A DNA stretch of 64,000 bases from Symbiodinium natans (lineage: Eukaryota; Sar; Dinophyceae; Suessiales; Symbiodiniaceae), in contig CAJNDS010002639.1 of NCBI GenBank assembly GCA_905221605.1, forward strand, positions 85,445-149,444. The letters are read 5' to 3'. Numbering within the stretch: position 1 is the first letter of the stretch; every line of letters begins with the position of its first letter. This document shows, one piece after another, positions 53,041-63,025 of this stretch. The position numbers and the translations under genes are program-made. The notes beneath the pieces were generated by a model. It was not told where the DNA came from and made no database searches. It worked only from the letters and a program-made list of their open reading frames with translations.

Positions 53041-53178
53041 AATAATAATAATAATAATGATGATGATGATGATGATGATGTTGATGATGATGATAATGAT
53101 GATCCTGATTGATGATGATGATGATGATGATGGTGACGATGATGATGACGACGACGGTGATGATGACGATGATGACCT
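53041..53178. repeat. GAT/GAC trinucleotide microsatellite
   Basis: AAT, GAT and GAC units in a compound tract; poly-His and poly-Asp frames here are artefacts. Confidence 0.9.
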
Positions 53179-53286
53179 TTCGGGGCAAGTGTACTGCTTA
53201 CAGTTTGGGGCTGAAAATATTGTAGCAGGTTTAAGGTTAAAGTTGCATTCTGAGGCAGCTGATCAGCGTGCACGTGGAGACTGCAG

Positions 53287-53365
53287 ATGAGGCGTCGGCG
53301 AATGAAGGCGGTTGCAAGATGATTTGCGTGAACGACGCGAATTGCGAGTACTACTGGGAAGGCCA
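53287..53365 (+). CDS. putative PAN/Apple-like exon
   Basis: After acceptor ACTGCAG it encodes EASANEGGCKMICVNDANCE then YYWEGQ. The C-x3-C-x4-N-C-x-x-Y-x-W pattern recalls the module at 48588. Probably the same extracellular protein. Confidence 0.45.
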
Positions 53366-54003
53366 GTCACCAAAACAGGGGCGACTGTGTTTAGTCGTGG
53401 GAGTCGGACGCTTGAAAGCCCCCGCCCCCTTGAACCCTGCACCTTCCGTCAGCTCTATCTCAAGTTGGGCATCCTGTACATTTTTTTGCACGAGCTGGGC
53501 TGTGCGCGCTGTGACGCGTGATTTGCCGCTCCCTCAACAGATGGTCTCTGCACAATGTGTGCTAACTGTTGATACTATCCAGAAACGCTGTTACACGCCT
53601 CGGCAATTATCCTCAAGCTCCTGCAAAGTATTTGTATCTTGTTTGCTCACGAACGGGTTTGGTCGTGGAAGGCTGGGGAGTACCGTTCGGATCCGTTCGG
53701 CATTCGGCCTCCCAAATAGAGAATGAAGGATCCTGGCTCAGGTGAGGTCTTGGGCGTCAGGCAGTGTCGTTTCTACAAGGACTGTATCGTTCTGGACTCT
53801 CAGACGCGTCCAGCATTCTTGGTTTTCTGTCCTCTTGTTTCCCGCTTTAAGCCATGAGACCAGTTGAGCTTGAGTTTTCCCGTGTATCAGTGGTGTAGCA
53901 ACAGGGTATGCAGTATCTCCTATCTCTTCACATGAACATGACTCTGTGGCCCTGAAGGGCTAAGGAAGGATCTGATATTGAGTAATGTGTGTGTTCTCAG
54001 CAG

Positions 54004-54170
54004 ACGTCGAGCACTTTCAGGCCCTTGAGCTCAGAGCTTCTGAGGTTCGCGAGGTCGGCGTTCTCGGGACAATTCGTGGCGTCACAAAGGAGGAAGCATG
54101 CAGAGTCGCTAACCCGGAAGTGTGCTGGAAAGTGACACAGCGCCGTGCTTACCTCGGGGCCGGGGCGTCT
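54004..54170 (+). CDS. putative exon
   Basis: After TCTCAGCAG it encodes VEHFQALELRASEVREVGVL then GTIRGVTKEEACRVANPEVC and WKVTQRRAYLG. EEACRVANPEVCWKV has an Apple-like Cys pair. Donor not identified. Confidence 0.45.
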
Positions 54171-54335
54171 TTGACCAGAACCAAATGCATGTACCAGGCG
54201 AGCGCAAGGGGAGAATTTAGATGTGGGGCGGGTTTCGGGGCATGTTGGAGGGTTCGAGGGAGGTGATGTTCCACTTGTTGGCAGGGCAGGGGTGCGAACA
54301 AAACATGAACACTCTCCCCTTCCCCCTCGGTGCAG

Positions 54336-54400
54336 GGGCTGCTCGAGCAGTGCGATCAGAAGCTCATGATGGGTGGTTTTGGCGTCGTCCTGTGCGGAAG
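54336..54400 (+). CDS. putative exon (65 nt)
   Basis: Between acceptor CGGTGCAG and donor GTGTCA. It encodes GLLEQCDQKLMMGGFGVVLC then GR. Last host exon seen before copy 2. Confidence 0.5.
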
Positions 54401-54807
54401 GTGTCAGTACCGAGAGTGGCAGGAGGGTTGGGATGTGGGTTTTCCGTGGGCGTGGCTCCTTTCCATGGGTCTTTGTAGCAGTGTTAAATATGAGGTCGTG
54501 GGCCATTTGGACAAACAAAAAGGAAGTAGAGTTGAGGTGTCTGGGAAGGGTTCATTCAAGGCGAAAGGGGTTCGTGAGGTGAACAGTCCTGCGGCTTTGG
54601 ACTTCGCCTTAAAAGCTGCTGCAGACTGCGGTGACCCCACAGTCCAGGAGCTGTCAAACAAGAAGCCGCTGCCGGCAGAGTTCTCGCATGGCCGGGGTCA
54701 CAGACCCCGATGGGAGAGTTGCGCTTGTTTTGTCTTTGTGTTTGTGAAGGCCGCAGGGTGTTCCGCCGGTGCCAAGTGCTCAACAGCTTTCTGCACCTTT
54801 TTTGTCA

Positions 54808-54984
<177 letters not shown>

Positions 54985-55099
54985 AAGCACTACCAGCTCA
55001 AGCCGCCCGCGCATGGTAGCTGTCGAACCGGCCAAGGCCCCGAACTTCATCTCTTTAACAGTTTTCGGGGCCCTCTAACATCTCAAGGCTTTCTAGCTC

Positions 55100-58000
55100 T
55101 TGCCAGCTGATGGTCACTTTGAGGCTTTAGCCTCAAGCATTCTGAGATTCTGCCGCAGACAGCATATCCACGAGCTGGCCCGGTCCCAATTCCGGGGGGA
55201 GAACTTAGATCGTCTTAGACTGCATCTTTCACTCCTAAGTGTGAGGGTTCTCGTCTTTCCGCAGGACGAGGGGAGTCTGATCGTGCTTCGGCACTTCAGT
55301 CGAAACAAGCGGATGGCAGAGGGTTTAATTCGGAAACACTCCTATCGTCGGGCCTGTCACCGAGCCTTAAGGGACGGTTGCGCAGTACCATATCGAAGGA
55401 CAAATTTGCCTCTAAGCCAGGCACAGGCAAGCGCAGGCACGGCTGCACCTAGTGCAAGCCAAGAGACTAAGGAAAACATGCATGCTCAATTTGCACCGCA
55501 GCTTCCTCTTAGGCAACCGCGTAGGCGTCACCCTAGAGGCGGTCGCGAAGCCAAACCACTGCGGGTTTTCTCGTGGAATGCAGGTGGATTAAGCCAGCAA
55601 TTGTGGGCAGAGTTCAAGGAGTGGCTGCAATATCAGCAGGACCTCGATGTTATCTTTATCCAGGAAACCCACTGGACTACATCCTCCCAGTTTAAAGTGC
55701 ACGGCTGGACAGCTGTCTCAGGCGGGCTGCCGGATGAAGAGCTCGTGAGGTCTCCTCCCGCTCAAACATCCCAGCTACCCGAACAGCCAAAGCACAGGCG
55801 CTCTGCAGGTGTTCTCACTCTACTATCGCCTAGCATAGACTCAGCAACACTACGCTGGCAGGATCTACACCCAGGCCGTGCTCACGAGGTTCACTGCGAA
55901 ATCCGAGGCCATCCAGTGCTCCTGCTCAACTGCTACCAGTACACCAAGCAACGAGGCATGACGGAGCAGGACCACTATGCCACCCAAAGCAAAGTTCTCT
56001 CCTCCCTAAGCAAGTCCCTTACCAACTTGTCACAGCGTACTGTTCCGGTACTGGCGGGCGACTTCAACTCTTCCCTAAAACCAAATCCCCCCTTTGTAGG
56101 GGGAGTGGTGCCAGCAGGATCTTCTAAGCACAAGCCGGTTCAAAAGCAGTTCCAGAAGTTTCTTCAGCGAAACTCCCTAGTTGCGCTTAACACATGGCAG
56201 GGGCGCAAGGCAAACACTTTCATCTCGCCACAGGGCAGCTCTCAGATAGATTTCATCTTGACCTCCAAATTCTACGCTGCTCAGCTGGCCCGCAAAGTGT
56301 GTGTCCTCAAAGACTTCAAGCTGGGAGCATGGCGTAAAGGTGGCAAACACATGCCACTCAGGACGGCAGTACCCCTCAAGAAGGTCTGGAGACACCCGTT
56401 CTCGACCAAAACTCAACCGGCAGTCCCTTCCAAACAAAAGTCCCTACTGGCTCACCATGTTAGACAAAACACTCCTCTGGCCCAAACCCTGCGGGAGCAA
56501 GTAGCAAAGGATGTCGACAAACTCCGAGCGCAGAAGAATGGCGAGCCTCTTCACCCTGATGAGGTCAACGAGCTTCTTCTCGAACATGCCAAGACTTTCC
56601 AGCCGAGGGACCCAGAAGCAGGCAGCTCGGACGCAGCTCCGACAGCACAACCTCTGTGGCGGCTTCATAACCATCGGCAGACCGCACTGCGAAACCTAAA
56701 ACGTGAGGACGACGTCATAAATAAGATGGCTCGCACCGAGCACCTCAAACAGGCTCAGCGCTCGCTGGACGAGGCAGCCAAGGCACATGCCATCCAGATA
56801 AAGAATCAGGCCCGAGAAAGAACTCATCGAACTTTGAAAGAGATTTCTGAGAAGGTCAAACGAGATCCACATGCGGCATATCGCTCCTTAAAGCATGTAG
56901 CTCCTTGGTCTCCTGCACCAAGAGTCTGCCTCAGATCGCCATGCGGCCGCATCCTAACTGAGCCTGAGGGACTGGCAGAGTTAAAGAGACATAGTCTTTC
57001 CATCTTCTCCTCGCATCCCCCCCTAGCTAGTGGCGTAGGCCAAGCCTTGCCCAAGCTGGACAAAAGTAGTCTGTCCAAAGGCATAGCCTCTATAAAGCCG
57101 GAAAAGGCAGTACCGCAAGGATCTGCCCCCGCATCCATGTACCGCCTTTGTGCCTCCACTGTGGCCAATAACTACTGCGACTATCTCGAAGCGGTGCCTC
57201 CGCCTCCCGCTCCGACCCATCAGGCGTGCGAGGTCACCTCCTGCCAAGGGAAGCGCGAGCCTCAGCATAACACAGCACCAATGAATCCAGCCGAGCCACC
57301 CTCGCTGCCCATAACAGCCAAGTCAGCAGACCTTAGCTTCATACCCAAGCCCTCTAAACCAGCCTCTAAGCCGGAGAACTTGCGACCGCTGGGCATCATT
57401 AGGCCAGATGGCAAAGGAATAGCCTCTGAGGCTAGGAGAAGACTTGACCCCCTCTTCAAGAAGGCCCACTTTGCTTCCCCTCAATTTGCCTACATTCCAG
57501 GACGCGGTATCGCCGATGCCCAACTCCGGGTAATTGGCCACGCAAGGCGCGTCCGTGCCATGCTTCGATCCCGAGCACCAGACAGATTCTGCACTCCCAA
57601 GCGCACGAAGGGCAAGCCGGACCTAATCGGAGGCTTCACCTTCTCACTAGATCTCTCTCAAGCTTTTGACAAAACAAGCAGAGAAGCTCTTTTGCGCTCA
57701 CTAATTACTTATGGAGCCTCACCCGAAGACGTCGAGCTGGTTGCATCCCTCCATAGGGAGGCCCAGTATAATCTGCGCTATGGACGAAGCCAGGAAACAG
57801 TAACCTCCACAAGAGGTATAAAGCAAGGATGCAAACTGGCCCCCTCCCTCTTCTCCCTGGTCATCACGGAGGCGTTCCGGCTTATGGCCACCCACATAGG
57901 GTTCTCTCCAATACAGCAGTTCCTCACAGGCTTCGCAGATGACCTCGTAATTCACCGAGACATCCACAACTGGTCTGATCTCTATGCGGCTCATGACATG

Positions 58001-60703
58001 GTTAGACTGTTACTGCACTACCTGCAAGAAGCCGGACTAGAAGTGAATTACGCCAAGTGCAACATCATGGTTAAACTGGCAGGTCGCCACGCACAGCAGG
58101 CCAAGAAGCTCTTCAAGTCACAGGAGCTTCGCTCAGGCCGGAAGGTCACGGTCTGGAATATAGACGCACCAGAGCAGCCAAGACGGCCAATTCTGCTTTC
58201 GCATTCCTCAGTTCTTCCCCCTCTCCCCTCTCTTCCTTCCTTCGAGCTGGTAGACTCCTTCAAGTATCTAGGAGTCATGATCAGCTACTCAAACCCGGAA
58301 GATCTTACCTATTCTTTAAGACAAGAGAGAGCGGCGAAGAAAAAGCAGACAGTGCGCAAATTCATTCACAATAAGCGCAGGACAAAAACCGCATCTAGGC
58401 TGCTTGTCTGGAGAGCCACCGTCTGGTCCACGGCCACTTTTGGCCTGGAATCCGTTGGTCTCTCAGGTAGGCGGGCAAGGGCTCTCCGCTCATGGCATGC
58501 CAGACAGGTGCGAGCGGTAACGCACAACCCTGTGCATAAGACTCGTGAAACTACAGCAGCGCTTTTTGCACGTCTGAAACTTGTCTCTCCCATTCAGCAG
58601 CTTCATGATCGCTCCGCCCAGCGCCTAGACTCTCTCCGCAAGCGCCGGAATGCAGCCCCAGCGAGTGAGGTCACCTCCTGCTCAACATCCACGCCGGCCA
58701 ACGCGAGCTCTTCGCTCCTCACTCAGTCCGGCGCCTGGCCACGTGAAGATATCTTAACTATTCCCTCCACCCTGCAAACGGCGGAGGAAATTGTAGCCTC
58801 TTACAGCAAGCTGCTCAGGGAGGCCGACATTGACCCTTCTCCGGACGTGCCCATGCACACATGCTGTGGAAAGGTATTTCGTACTGCGGCGGGCCTGAGA
58901 ACACACCGGACAGTCAAGCATCCGGCTCCTGTTCCGCCACCCCTTGAATTCTCACGCCTAAAGCACTCCGTGGGAGGCCTGCCTCAATGCTCGCACTGCC
59001 AGGCGAAATTTAAAAACTGGCATAATCTACAACAGCACGTTGAGCGCAGAGTCTGCCGACAGGCTGGTTTCAAGCTTTCTAGACCTGAGGCGGCCACTCA
59101 GGCTGACGAAGCTCCTTCCAAGGCGAGTGAGGTCTCCTCCAGCCAGGAGCTCGTGCCCTCGTCAGACTGCCGTGCTACTGCCGCACCCTCGGTCCAGCTT
59201 ACCTTGCAGATGGACACAGTGCCTCTCATTTCGCGCATGCGCACCGAACTGCTGCAACAGGCCGGAACCCAGACCTTCCTCGAGCTCCTCACCGGCCACC
59301 TTGGCCAGCAACTCACCAGGACCTGTCTGCTCTGCGACTCGTGGATAGCCTCCACGACAAAAATAGCCTTCCACCTCACAAAGAAACACGGGGCAGAATG
59401 GGACTCTTATAAAGCCTCGGCGGGGAATAACACCTCTAAGATGTATGTGCTGACCCGCCTGTCACCCTGTCCTGCCTGTGGCGTGAAAGTGGAGAGCGCC
59501 CCCCGACACACGAAGCAGTGCCCGGTCATTCAGCAATTACAACTCTTCTTCTTTCTGCACCCTGACGCCCCTCTTTCCAGAATGCACTCGTCCCTCCAAC
59601 ACACTCAGCTCTCACATCTCTCGCCTCCCACCTCTGGGGTTGGCGCATCTTCTCCTGCGGTCCCTAACCCCGGGCAGAGCACAACAACATCACACCAACA
59701 CGCATCTCCCACACAGGCTACCTTCCAACCAAAGACGTTCCAACAGCGGACCCTGCAGGCTCCTAATCCCAGGTCCAAGCAAAGCCAGCTTCAGCGATGG
59801 TTTCGCCCAGGGAGTGCCTCCCAGGCTGCACAGCTAGGCGCAGGACCTCCTCAGCCAGCACCGACAGACCTGGATGCCTCTGCTCCGCCACCGCCTCCTG
59901 CAGCTCAGCCTATGCCACAATTGATTAATCCTCATAACTTGTGCTACGCCATTTCAGTCTTGCAGATGATTAGCGCTCTGAGGGAAGACCCCTCAGTGGA
60001 CTGGTCGAACCTCCAACCTCTCCAGCGGGAACTTCGAGCAAGGGCCTCGCACCCAGTCTCTATTCTCGCACTAGAATCGCTCCCGCATTGTCATCCAGAC
60101 TGGAGGCTTGCTAATAGGCAAAGTGATGCACTCGAGTACTTGACGTTCTTGTTGGCTAACCACCATGGCTCCTTACAAGGTACCCCCTGGAAGCGAGTCT
60201 ATGATGCAGACATACCCGACTCAACTGGCTTCTCCCCCCTTCTACTAACCTTCCCGGAAGGCACCGACCCGACCAGGCTGTCCCAGCCTGACTCCCTAGC
60301 GGCGCCCCACTTAGCTTATTCACTGTCCTTTTTTGTGCACGAGTGGCACTCTCCGCATGACTCGAAGGCGGCACTGTTGTATACACCTCCTTATATCTTT
60401 GTGTCTCTGCCAAGGTTCACAAATGCCGGAGCGAAGCAGCACTGGAGACTCACGGGCTTGCAGGACGAAGTACAGCTGCCTGCATGGACCGGGCCTCACT
60501 CTCAATCCTTTGTTCGCTACAGATCCGTCTCGGGACTCTTTCACATAGGGCAGGAAGCCACCTCAGGTCATTACAGATCCTTCACCTTGCTTCCCTCTCT
60601 CCAGGTAGGTGATGACTCCAGCCCAGGCTTCTCGCCTACGAGCGAGGAACGTGCACAGATCGGGTCAGGAGCTTACCTTTTGCTCCTCCAACGCTTAAGT
60701 TAA
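55100..60703 (+). CDS. ORF1, endonuclease-RT-zinc finger-USP-like protein
   Basis: 1867 codons with the same architecture as the copy at 40181-45784. Key residues from the nominal start: endonuclease Glu 189 (IQETHW), Asp 321/Asn 323 (GDFNSS), Asp 384 (QIDFIL), His 417 (KHMPL); RT Asp 851 region (LDLSQAFD) and catalytic FADD 945-948; USP-like Cys 1615 and His 1824. All catalytic motifs look intact. The protein would nick target DNA and reverse-transcribe the element RNA; the USP-like domain could remove ubiquitin or process protein, which is inference. No ATG occurs before 55313 (codon 72), though the N-terminal 71 codons look coding in both copies, so the start is unresolved. Confidence 0.9.
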   Translation: MPADGHFEALASSILRFCRRQHIHELARSQFRGENLDRLRLHLSLLSVRVLVFPQDEGSLIVLRHFSRNKRMAEGLIRKHSYRRACHRALRDGCAVPYRRTNLPLSQAQASAGTAAPSASQETKENMHAQFAPQLPLRQPRRRHPRGGREAKPLRVFSWNAGGLSQQLWAEFKEWLQYQQDLDVIFIQETHWTTSSQFKVHGWTAVSGGLPDEELVRSPPAQTSQLPEQPKHRRSAGVLTLLSPSIDSATLRWQDLHPGRAHEVHCEIRGHPVLLLNCYQYTKQRGMTEQDHYATQSKVLSSLSKSLTNLSQRTVPVLAGDFNSSLKPNPPFVGGVVPAGSSKHKPVQKQFQKFLQRNSLVALNTWQGRKANTFISPQGSSQIDFILTSKFYAAQLARKVCVLKDFKLGAWRKGGKHMPLRTAVPLKKVWRHPFSTKTQPAVPSKQKSLLAHHVRQNTPLAQTLREQVAKDVDKLRAQKNGEPLHPDEVNELLLEHAKTFQPRDPEAGSSDAAPTAQPLWRLHNHRQTALRNLKREDDVINKMARTEHLKQAQRSLDEAAKAHAIQIKNQARERTHRTLKEISEKVKRDPHAAYRSLKHVAPWSPAPRVCLRSPCGRILTEPEGLAELKRHSLSIFSSHPPLASGVGQALPKLDKSSLSKGIASIKPEKAVPQGSAPASMYRLCASTVANNYCDYLEAVPPPPAPTHQACEVTSCQGKREPQHNTAPMNPAEPPSLPITAKSADLSFIPKPSKPASKPENLRPLGIIRPDGKGIASEARRRLDPLFKKAHFASPQFAYIPGRGIADAQLRVIGHARRVRAMLRSRAPDRFCTPKRTKGKPDLIGGFTFSLDLSQAFDKTSREALLRSLITYGASPEDVELVASLHREAQYNLRYGRSQETVTSTRGIKQGCKLAPSLFSLVITEAFRLMATHIGFSPIQQFLTGFADDLVIHRDIHNWSDLYAAHDMVRLLLHYLQEAGLEVNYAKCNIMVKLAGRHAQQAKKLFKSQELRSGRKVTVWNIDAPEQPRRPILLSHSSVLPPLPSLPSFELVDSFKYLGVMISYSNPEDLTYSLRQERAAKKKQTVRKFIHNKRRTKTASRLLVWRATVWSTATFGLESVGLSGRRARALRSWHARQVRAVTHNPVHKTRETTAALFARLKLVSPIQQLHDRSAQRLDSLRKRRNAAPASEVTSCSTSTPANASSSLLTQSGAWPREDILTIPSTLQTAEEIVASYSKLLREADIDPSPDVPMHTCCGKVFRTAAGLRTHRTVKHPAPVPPPLEFSRLKHSVGGLPQCSHCQAKFKNWHNLQQHVERRVCRQAGFKLSRPEAATQADEAPSKASEVSSSQELVPSSDCRATAAPSVQLTLQMDTVPLISRMRTELLQQAGTQTFLELLTGHLGQQLTRTCLLCDSWIASTTKIAFHLTKKHGAEWDSYKASAGNNTSKMYVLTRLSPCPACGVKVESAPRHTKQCPVIQQLQLFFFLHPDAPLSRMHSSLQHTQLSHLSPPTSGVGASSPAVPNPGQSTTTSHQHASPTQATFQPKTFQQRTLQAPNPRSKQSQLQRWFRPGSASQAAQLGAGPPQPAPTDLDASAPPPPPAAQPMPQLINPHNLCYAISVLQMISALREDPSVDWSNLQPLQRELRARASHPVSILALESLPHCHPDWRLANRQSDALEYLTFLLANHHGSLQGTPWKRVYDADIPDSTGFSPLLLTFPEGTDPTRLSQPDSLAAPHLAYSLSFFVHEWHSPHDSKAALLYTPPYIFVSLPRFTNAGAKQHWRLTGLQDEVQLPAWTGPHSQSFVRYRSVSGLFHIGQEATSGHYRSFTLLPSLQVGDDSSPGFSPTSEERAQIGSGAYLLLLQRLS
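55742..55760 (+). repeat. punctuation motif copy a
   Basis: CTCGTGAGGTCTCCTCCCG inside the ORF1 endonuclease domain (VRSPP frame). Equivalent to copy 22. Confidence 0.8.
57225..57243 (+). repeat. punctuation motif copy b
   Basis: CGTGCGAGGTCACCTCCTG inside ORF1 (EVTSC frame), near residue 709. Equivalent to copy 21. Confidence 0.85.
58662..58680 (+). repeat. punctuation motif copy c
   Basis: CGAGTGAGGTCACCTCCTG inside ORF1 near residue 1188. Equivalent to copy 20. Confidence 0.85.
59124..59142 (+). repeat. punctuation motif copy d
   Basis: CGAGTGAGGTCTCCTCCAG inside ORF1 near residue 1342. Equivalent to copy 19. Confidence 0.85.
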
Positions 60704-60717
60704 GTCCCGTTCATCTT

Positions 60718-60736
60718 CGTGTGAGGTCCCCTCCTG
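60718..60736 (+). repeat. punctuation motif copy e
   Basis: CGTGTGAGGTCCCCTCCTG, 14 nt after the ORF1 stop and 56 nt before the ORF2 ATG. Confidence 0.9.
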
Positions 60737-60792
60737 AAGGTGAACGGGCAGCGATTTCACTCGTGATACCATGCGTGTCCTCCCCAAGCGCT

Positions 60793-61866
60793 ATGGAGCA
60801 AGCCCAGCAGGAGCTGCTGAACAACCCTGCACTATGCCAAGTGCTCTTTAAGAACCTCCCCCATCTTGCCGCTTCATCCATGGCTGCGCGGGCATTTGGC
60901 CCTGATGAACGTTCAACGTCCAGAGAACTGGTCCCTGCTCACGACAGGGACAGGCCTCCCAAACAGCGCCGTCAGCAAAAGGACCTGGAGCAGGACGAGG
61001 AAATGCCGCCGACTCGGTTGCCCTCACCGTCCAGGAGGCCCAGGAGGACTGGTCGCCGTAATGGCTCCAGACCAAGGGCCTCGCAAAACGGTCTGCAGAA
61101 ATCAAAGCAGGAGGTCAAACCAACCGCTGACCTCTTGGCCAGCATCATCTTGGCCCTGCTGAATCACGAGGATGAATTGACAGCCTTGCGATACCATCAT
61201 GGATGGATCTTCTACGCCACGGTGCACCAAGCGAACAGTGTGGTTCCCTCCTTGGCACGGATCCAGCAACAGTGGAAGTCGGACCAGCCCCAGGACCCCC
61301 CTGGCACGCCCGTTCGCCACGCCCTGTTCCTCGGTCTCCTTCACGAGCTGCACACTCGAGCCCAGGGCTTCGATCACGTCGCCTACGACAGCACGAACCA
61401 GGACAAGGAATCAGCACTTATCTCTCTACCAGGAGCACTTGCCTCCCGAGGTCGACACCACACGGACGAGAACCCTGCCTTCTACTGGAACTACATGAGA
61501 TGGGACGCCAAACAGCGGAAGGTAGTCATCGATGCCCAACGCCCTCCTCTCTCGCCCAAGGTTGTCTCCACCCACCTGGCGGCTATGCTCAAGCTAGATC
61601 AAGAACAGCTCACCAAGTTCAGGCCGTCCAGACCGCTGCGAGCCAACCTGACGGAAGAAAGGCCGGTCATCGCCTTCCTCCTGGAACTGGCCCTGACCAT
61701 CGGAGACGACCATGAGGCAATGCACGCCTTTCGACTTCTAGCGAACAACTCAGTCTGGAACCTAGTGGGGGTCACCATGCGCAGGGAGGGCCTAAGACGG
61801 TCTCCACAGATGCAGACCCTCCGTGATCAGCTAGAAGCGCTGCGCACAGGAGGCAACGAGGGCTAA
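60793..61866 (+). CDS. ORF2, basic protein of unknown function
   Basis: 357 codons, near-identical to the protein at 39018-40091, with the same basic N-terminal region and globular remainder. Conservation of frame and sequence between the copies supports a real protein. ATG 60793 is preferred over the GTG inside the motif at 60721. Motif copy f begins 16 nt after the TAA. Confidence 0.8.
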   Translation: MEQAQQELLNNPALCQVLFKNLPHLAASSMAARAFGPDERSTSRELVPAHDRDRPPKQRRQQKDLEQDEEMPPTRLPSPSRRPRRTGRRNGSRPRASQNGLQKSKQEVKPTADLLASIILALLNHEDELTALRYHHGWIFYATVHQANSVVPSLARIQQQWKSDQPQDPPGTPVRHALFLGLLHELHTRAQGFDHVAYDSTNQDKESALISLPGALASRGRHHTDENPAFYWNYMRWDAKQRKVVIDAQRPPLSPKVVSTHLAAMLKLDQEQLTKFRPSRPLRANLTEERPVIAFLLELALTIGDDHEAMHAFRLLANNSVWNLVGVTMRREGLRRSPQMQTLRDQLEALRTGGNEG

Positions 61867-61882
61867 AGTTTTCCAGGACACC

Positions 61883-61902
61883 CGAGTCGAGGTCCCCTCC
61901 TG
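61883..61902 (+). repeat. punctuation motif copy f
   Basis: CGAGTCGAGGTCCCCTCCTG after the ORF2 stop. Confidence 0.9.
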
Positions 61903-61974
61903 AGCTGTCCAAGGCCCCCTTGCCCTCCTGGGGGATCTAGCTAGTCACTTAGCCTCAGACAACCCTCCTACTCT

Positions 61975-61994
61975 CGTGTAGAGGTCCCCTCCTG
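61975..61994 (+). repeat. punctuation motif copy g
   Basis: CGTGTAGAGGTCCCCTCCTG between ORF2 and ORF3. Confidence 0.85.
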
Positions 61995-62320
61995 AGAGAA
62001 CGAGGGCGCTGATAAGTCAACCTGTTTTTCTTTCTCCCTTCTCTGCCGCCTCGTGCGCACCGTGCCTGCCAGGAAAAGTCTTTTCTGCACCACACGTCAG
62101 GCTTCACTATTGCATCGAACTGCCTTTCTCCCATTACAACTGAGGCCGAGCTACACTTACGTCAGCTGTCGACCAGAGCGAGTCACACTCCAGGCTCTCG
62201 CATTGCTTACAAGCTGAGAGACTTTCCGCCATGTGCCTGACTGAAGCCCCAACTTAACTCAGCATCAGCCGTTCTGCTCATATTGATCAGTACTGACTGT
62301 TCCTCCATCATCACCACGCC

Positions 62321-62584
62321 ATGGCAACCAACCCGGAGGGCACGATTCTTGCCATTGAGAACACCCCTGGCATTCACACCCAGCCGACGACAAGCCAGGC
62401 CAATGTCGCCCAAGCGCTGGTTAAGGCAACGGCACCTCCGCCACCACAGTCATCATGCGGAGCAGGCTGCGACCAATGCCACAGTGCTCCATGTGTTCGA
62501 CACAAGCCGGGACATCTGTGGCACTGCTGCTTCGGGTGTAGAGACTCCTGGGCGGTGCAACAAGCCCGCTCCAGATACTGGTAG
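62321..62584 (+). CDS. ORF3, small Cys/His-rich protein
   Basis: 87 codons with the same Cys/His cluster as the copy at 38296-38565, ending SRYW and TAG. This end is probably the ancestral one, since the copy 1 end is created by a deletion. Motif copy i starts 36 nt after the stop. Confidence 0.7.
   Translation: MATNPEGTILAIENTPGIHTQPTTSQANVAQALVKATAPPPPQSSCGAGCDQCHSAPCVRHKPGHLWHCCFGCRDSWAVQQARSRYW
62533..62550 (+). repeat. motif-like site h (degenerate)
   Basis: Equivalent of site 15 inside ORF3; partial core only. Confidence 0.45.
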
Positions 62585-62620
62585 CTATGAGCAGGATAGA
62601 GCTCGACTTTTTGCGACCAG

Positions 62621-62639
62621 CAAGTGAGGTCTCCTCCTG
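62621..62639 (+). repeat. punctuation motif copy i
   Basis: CAAGTGAGGTCTCCTCCTG after the ORF3 stop, within the segment deleted from copy 1. Confidence 0.9.
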
Positions 62640-63025
62640 CAGGTAAAACGCAGCTATGTTCTCACAGCTGCGCGCCGTCGACCGAGCCAACAGTCTCAAC
62701 TAAAACAATCTGCCCTAAATGCATGACAGCACTTAACTTATCTAATGTCTCTCCGCTCCTAAATTGCTGCACAGGCCCCACTGTCGAGCCCAGCACTCAG
62801 CCAGTCCTTGTGCATTGCTGAGATAAATGTCTGACCTTACGCGCTGGCAAGACTCTGTGCTCAAAGAAGGTCCACTAGGTCTACAGCGCAGGGCACCTAG
62901 GACCATGCCCCCGCGGAAAAGACAGTCGAAAGCTTCGACTCTGCCCTCGTTCGATCTCGCCTCCAACATCTGCAGAAGCTGATAGGCTGCTGCCTTCGAA
63001 CTATGTCCCCATCTCGCATAAGAGA

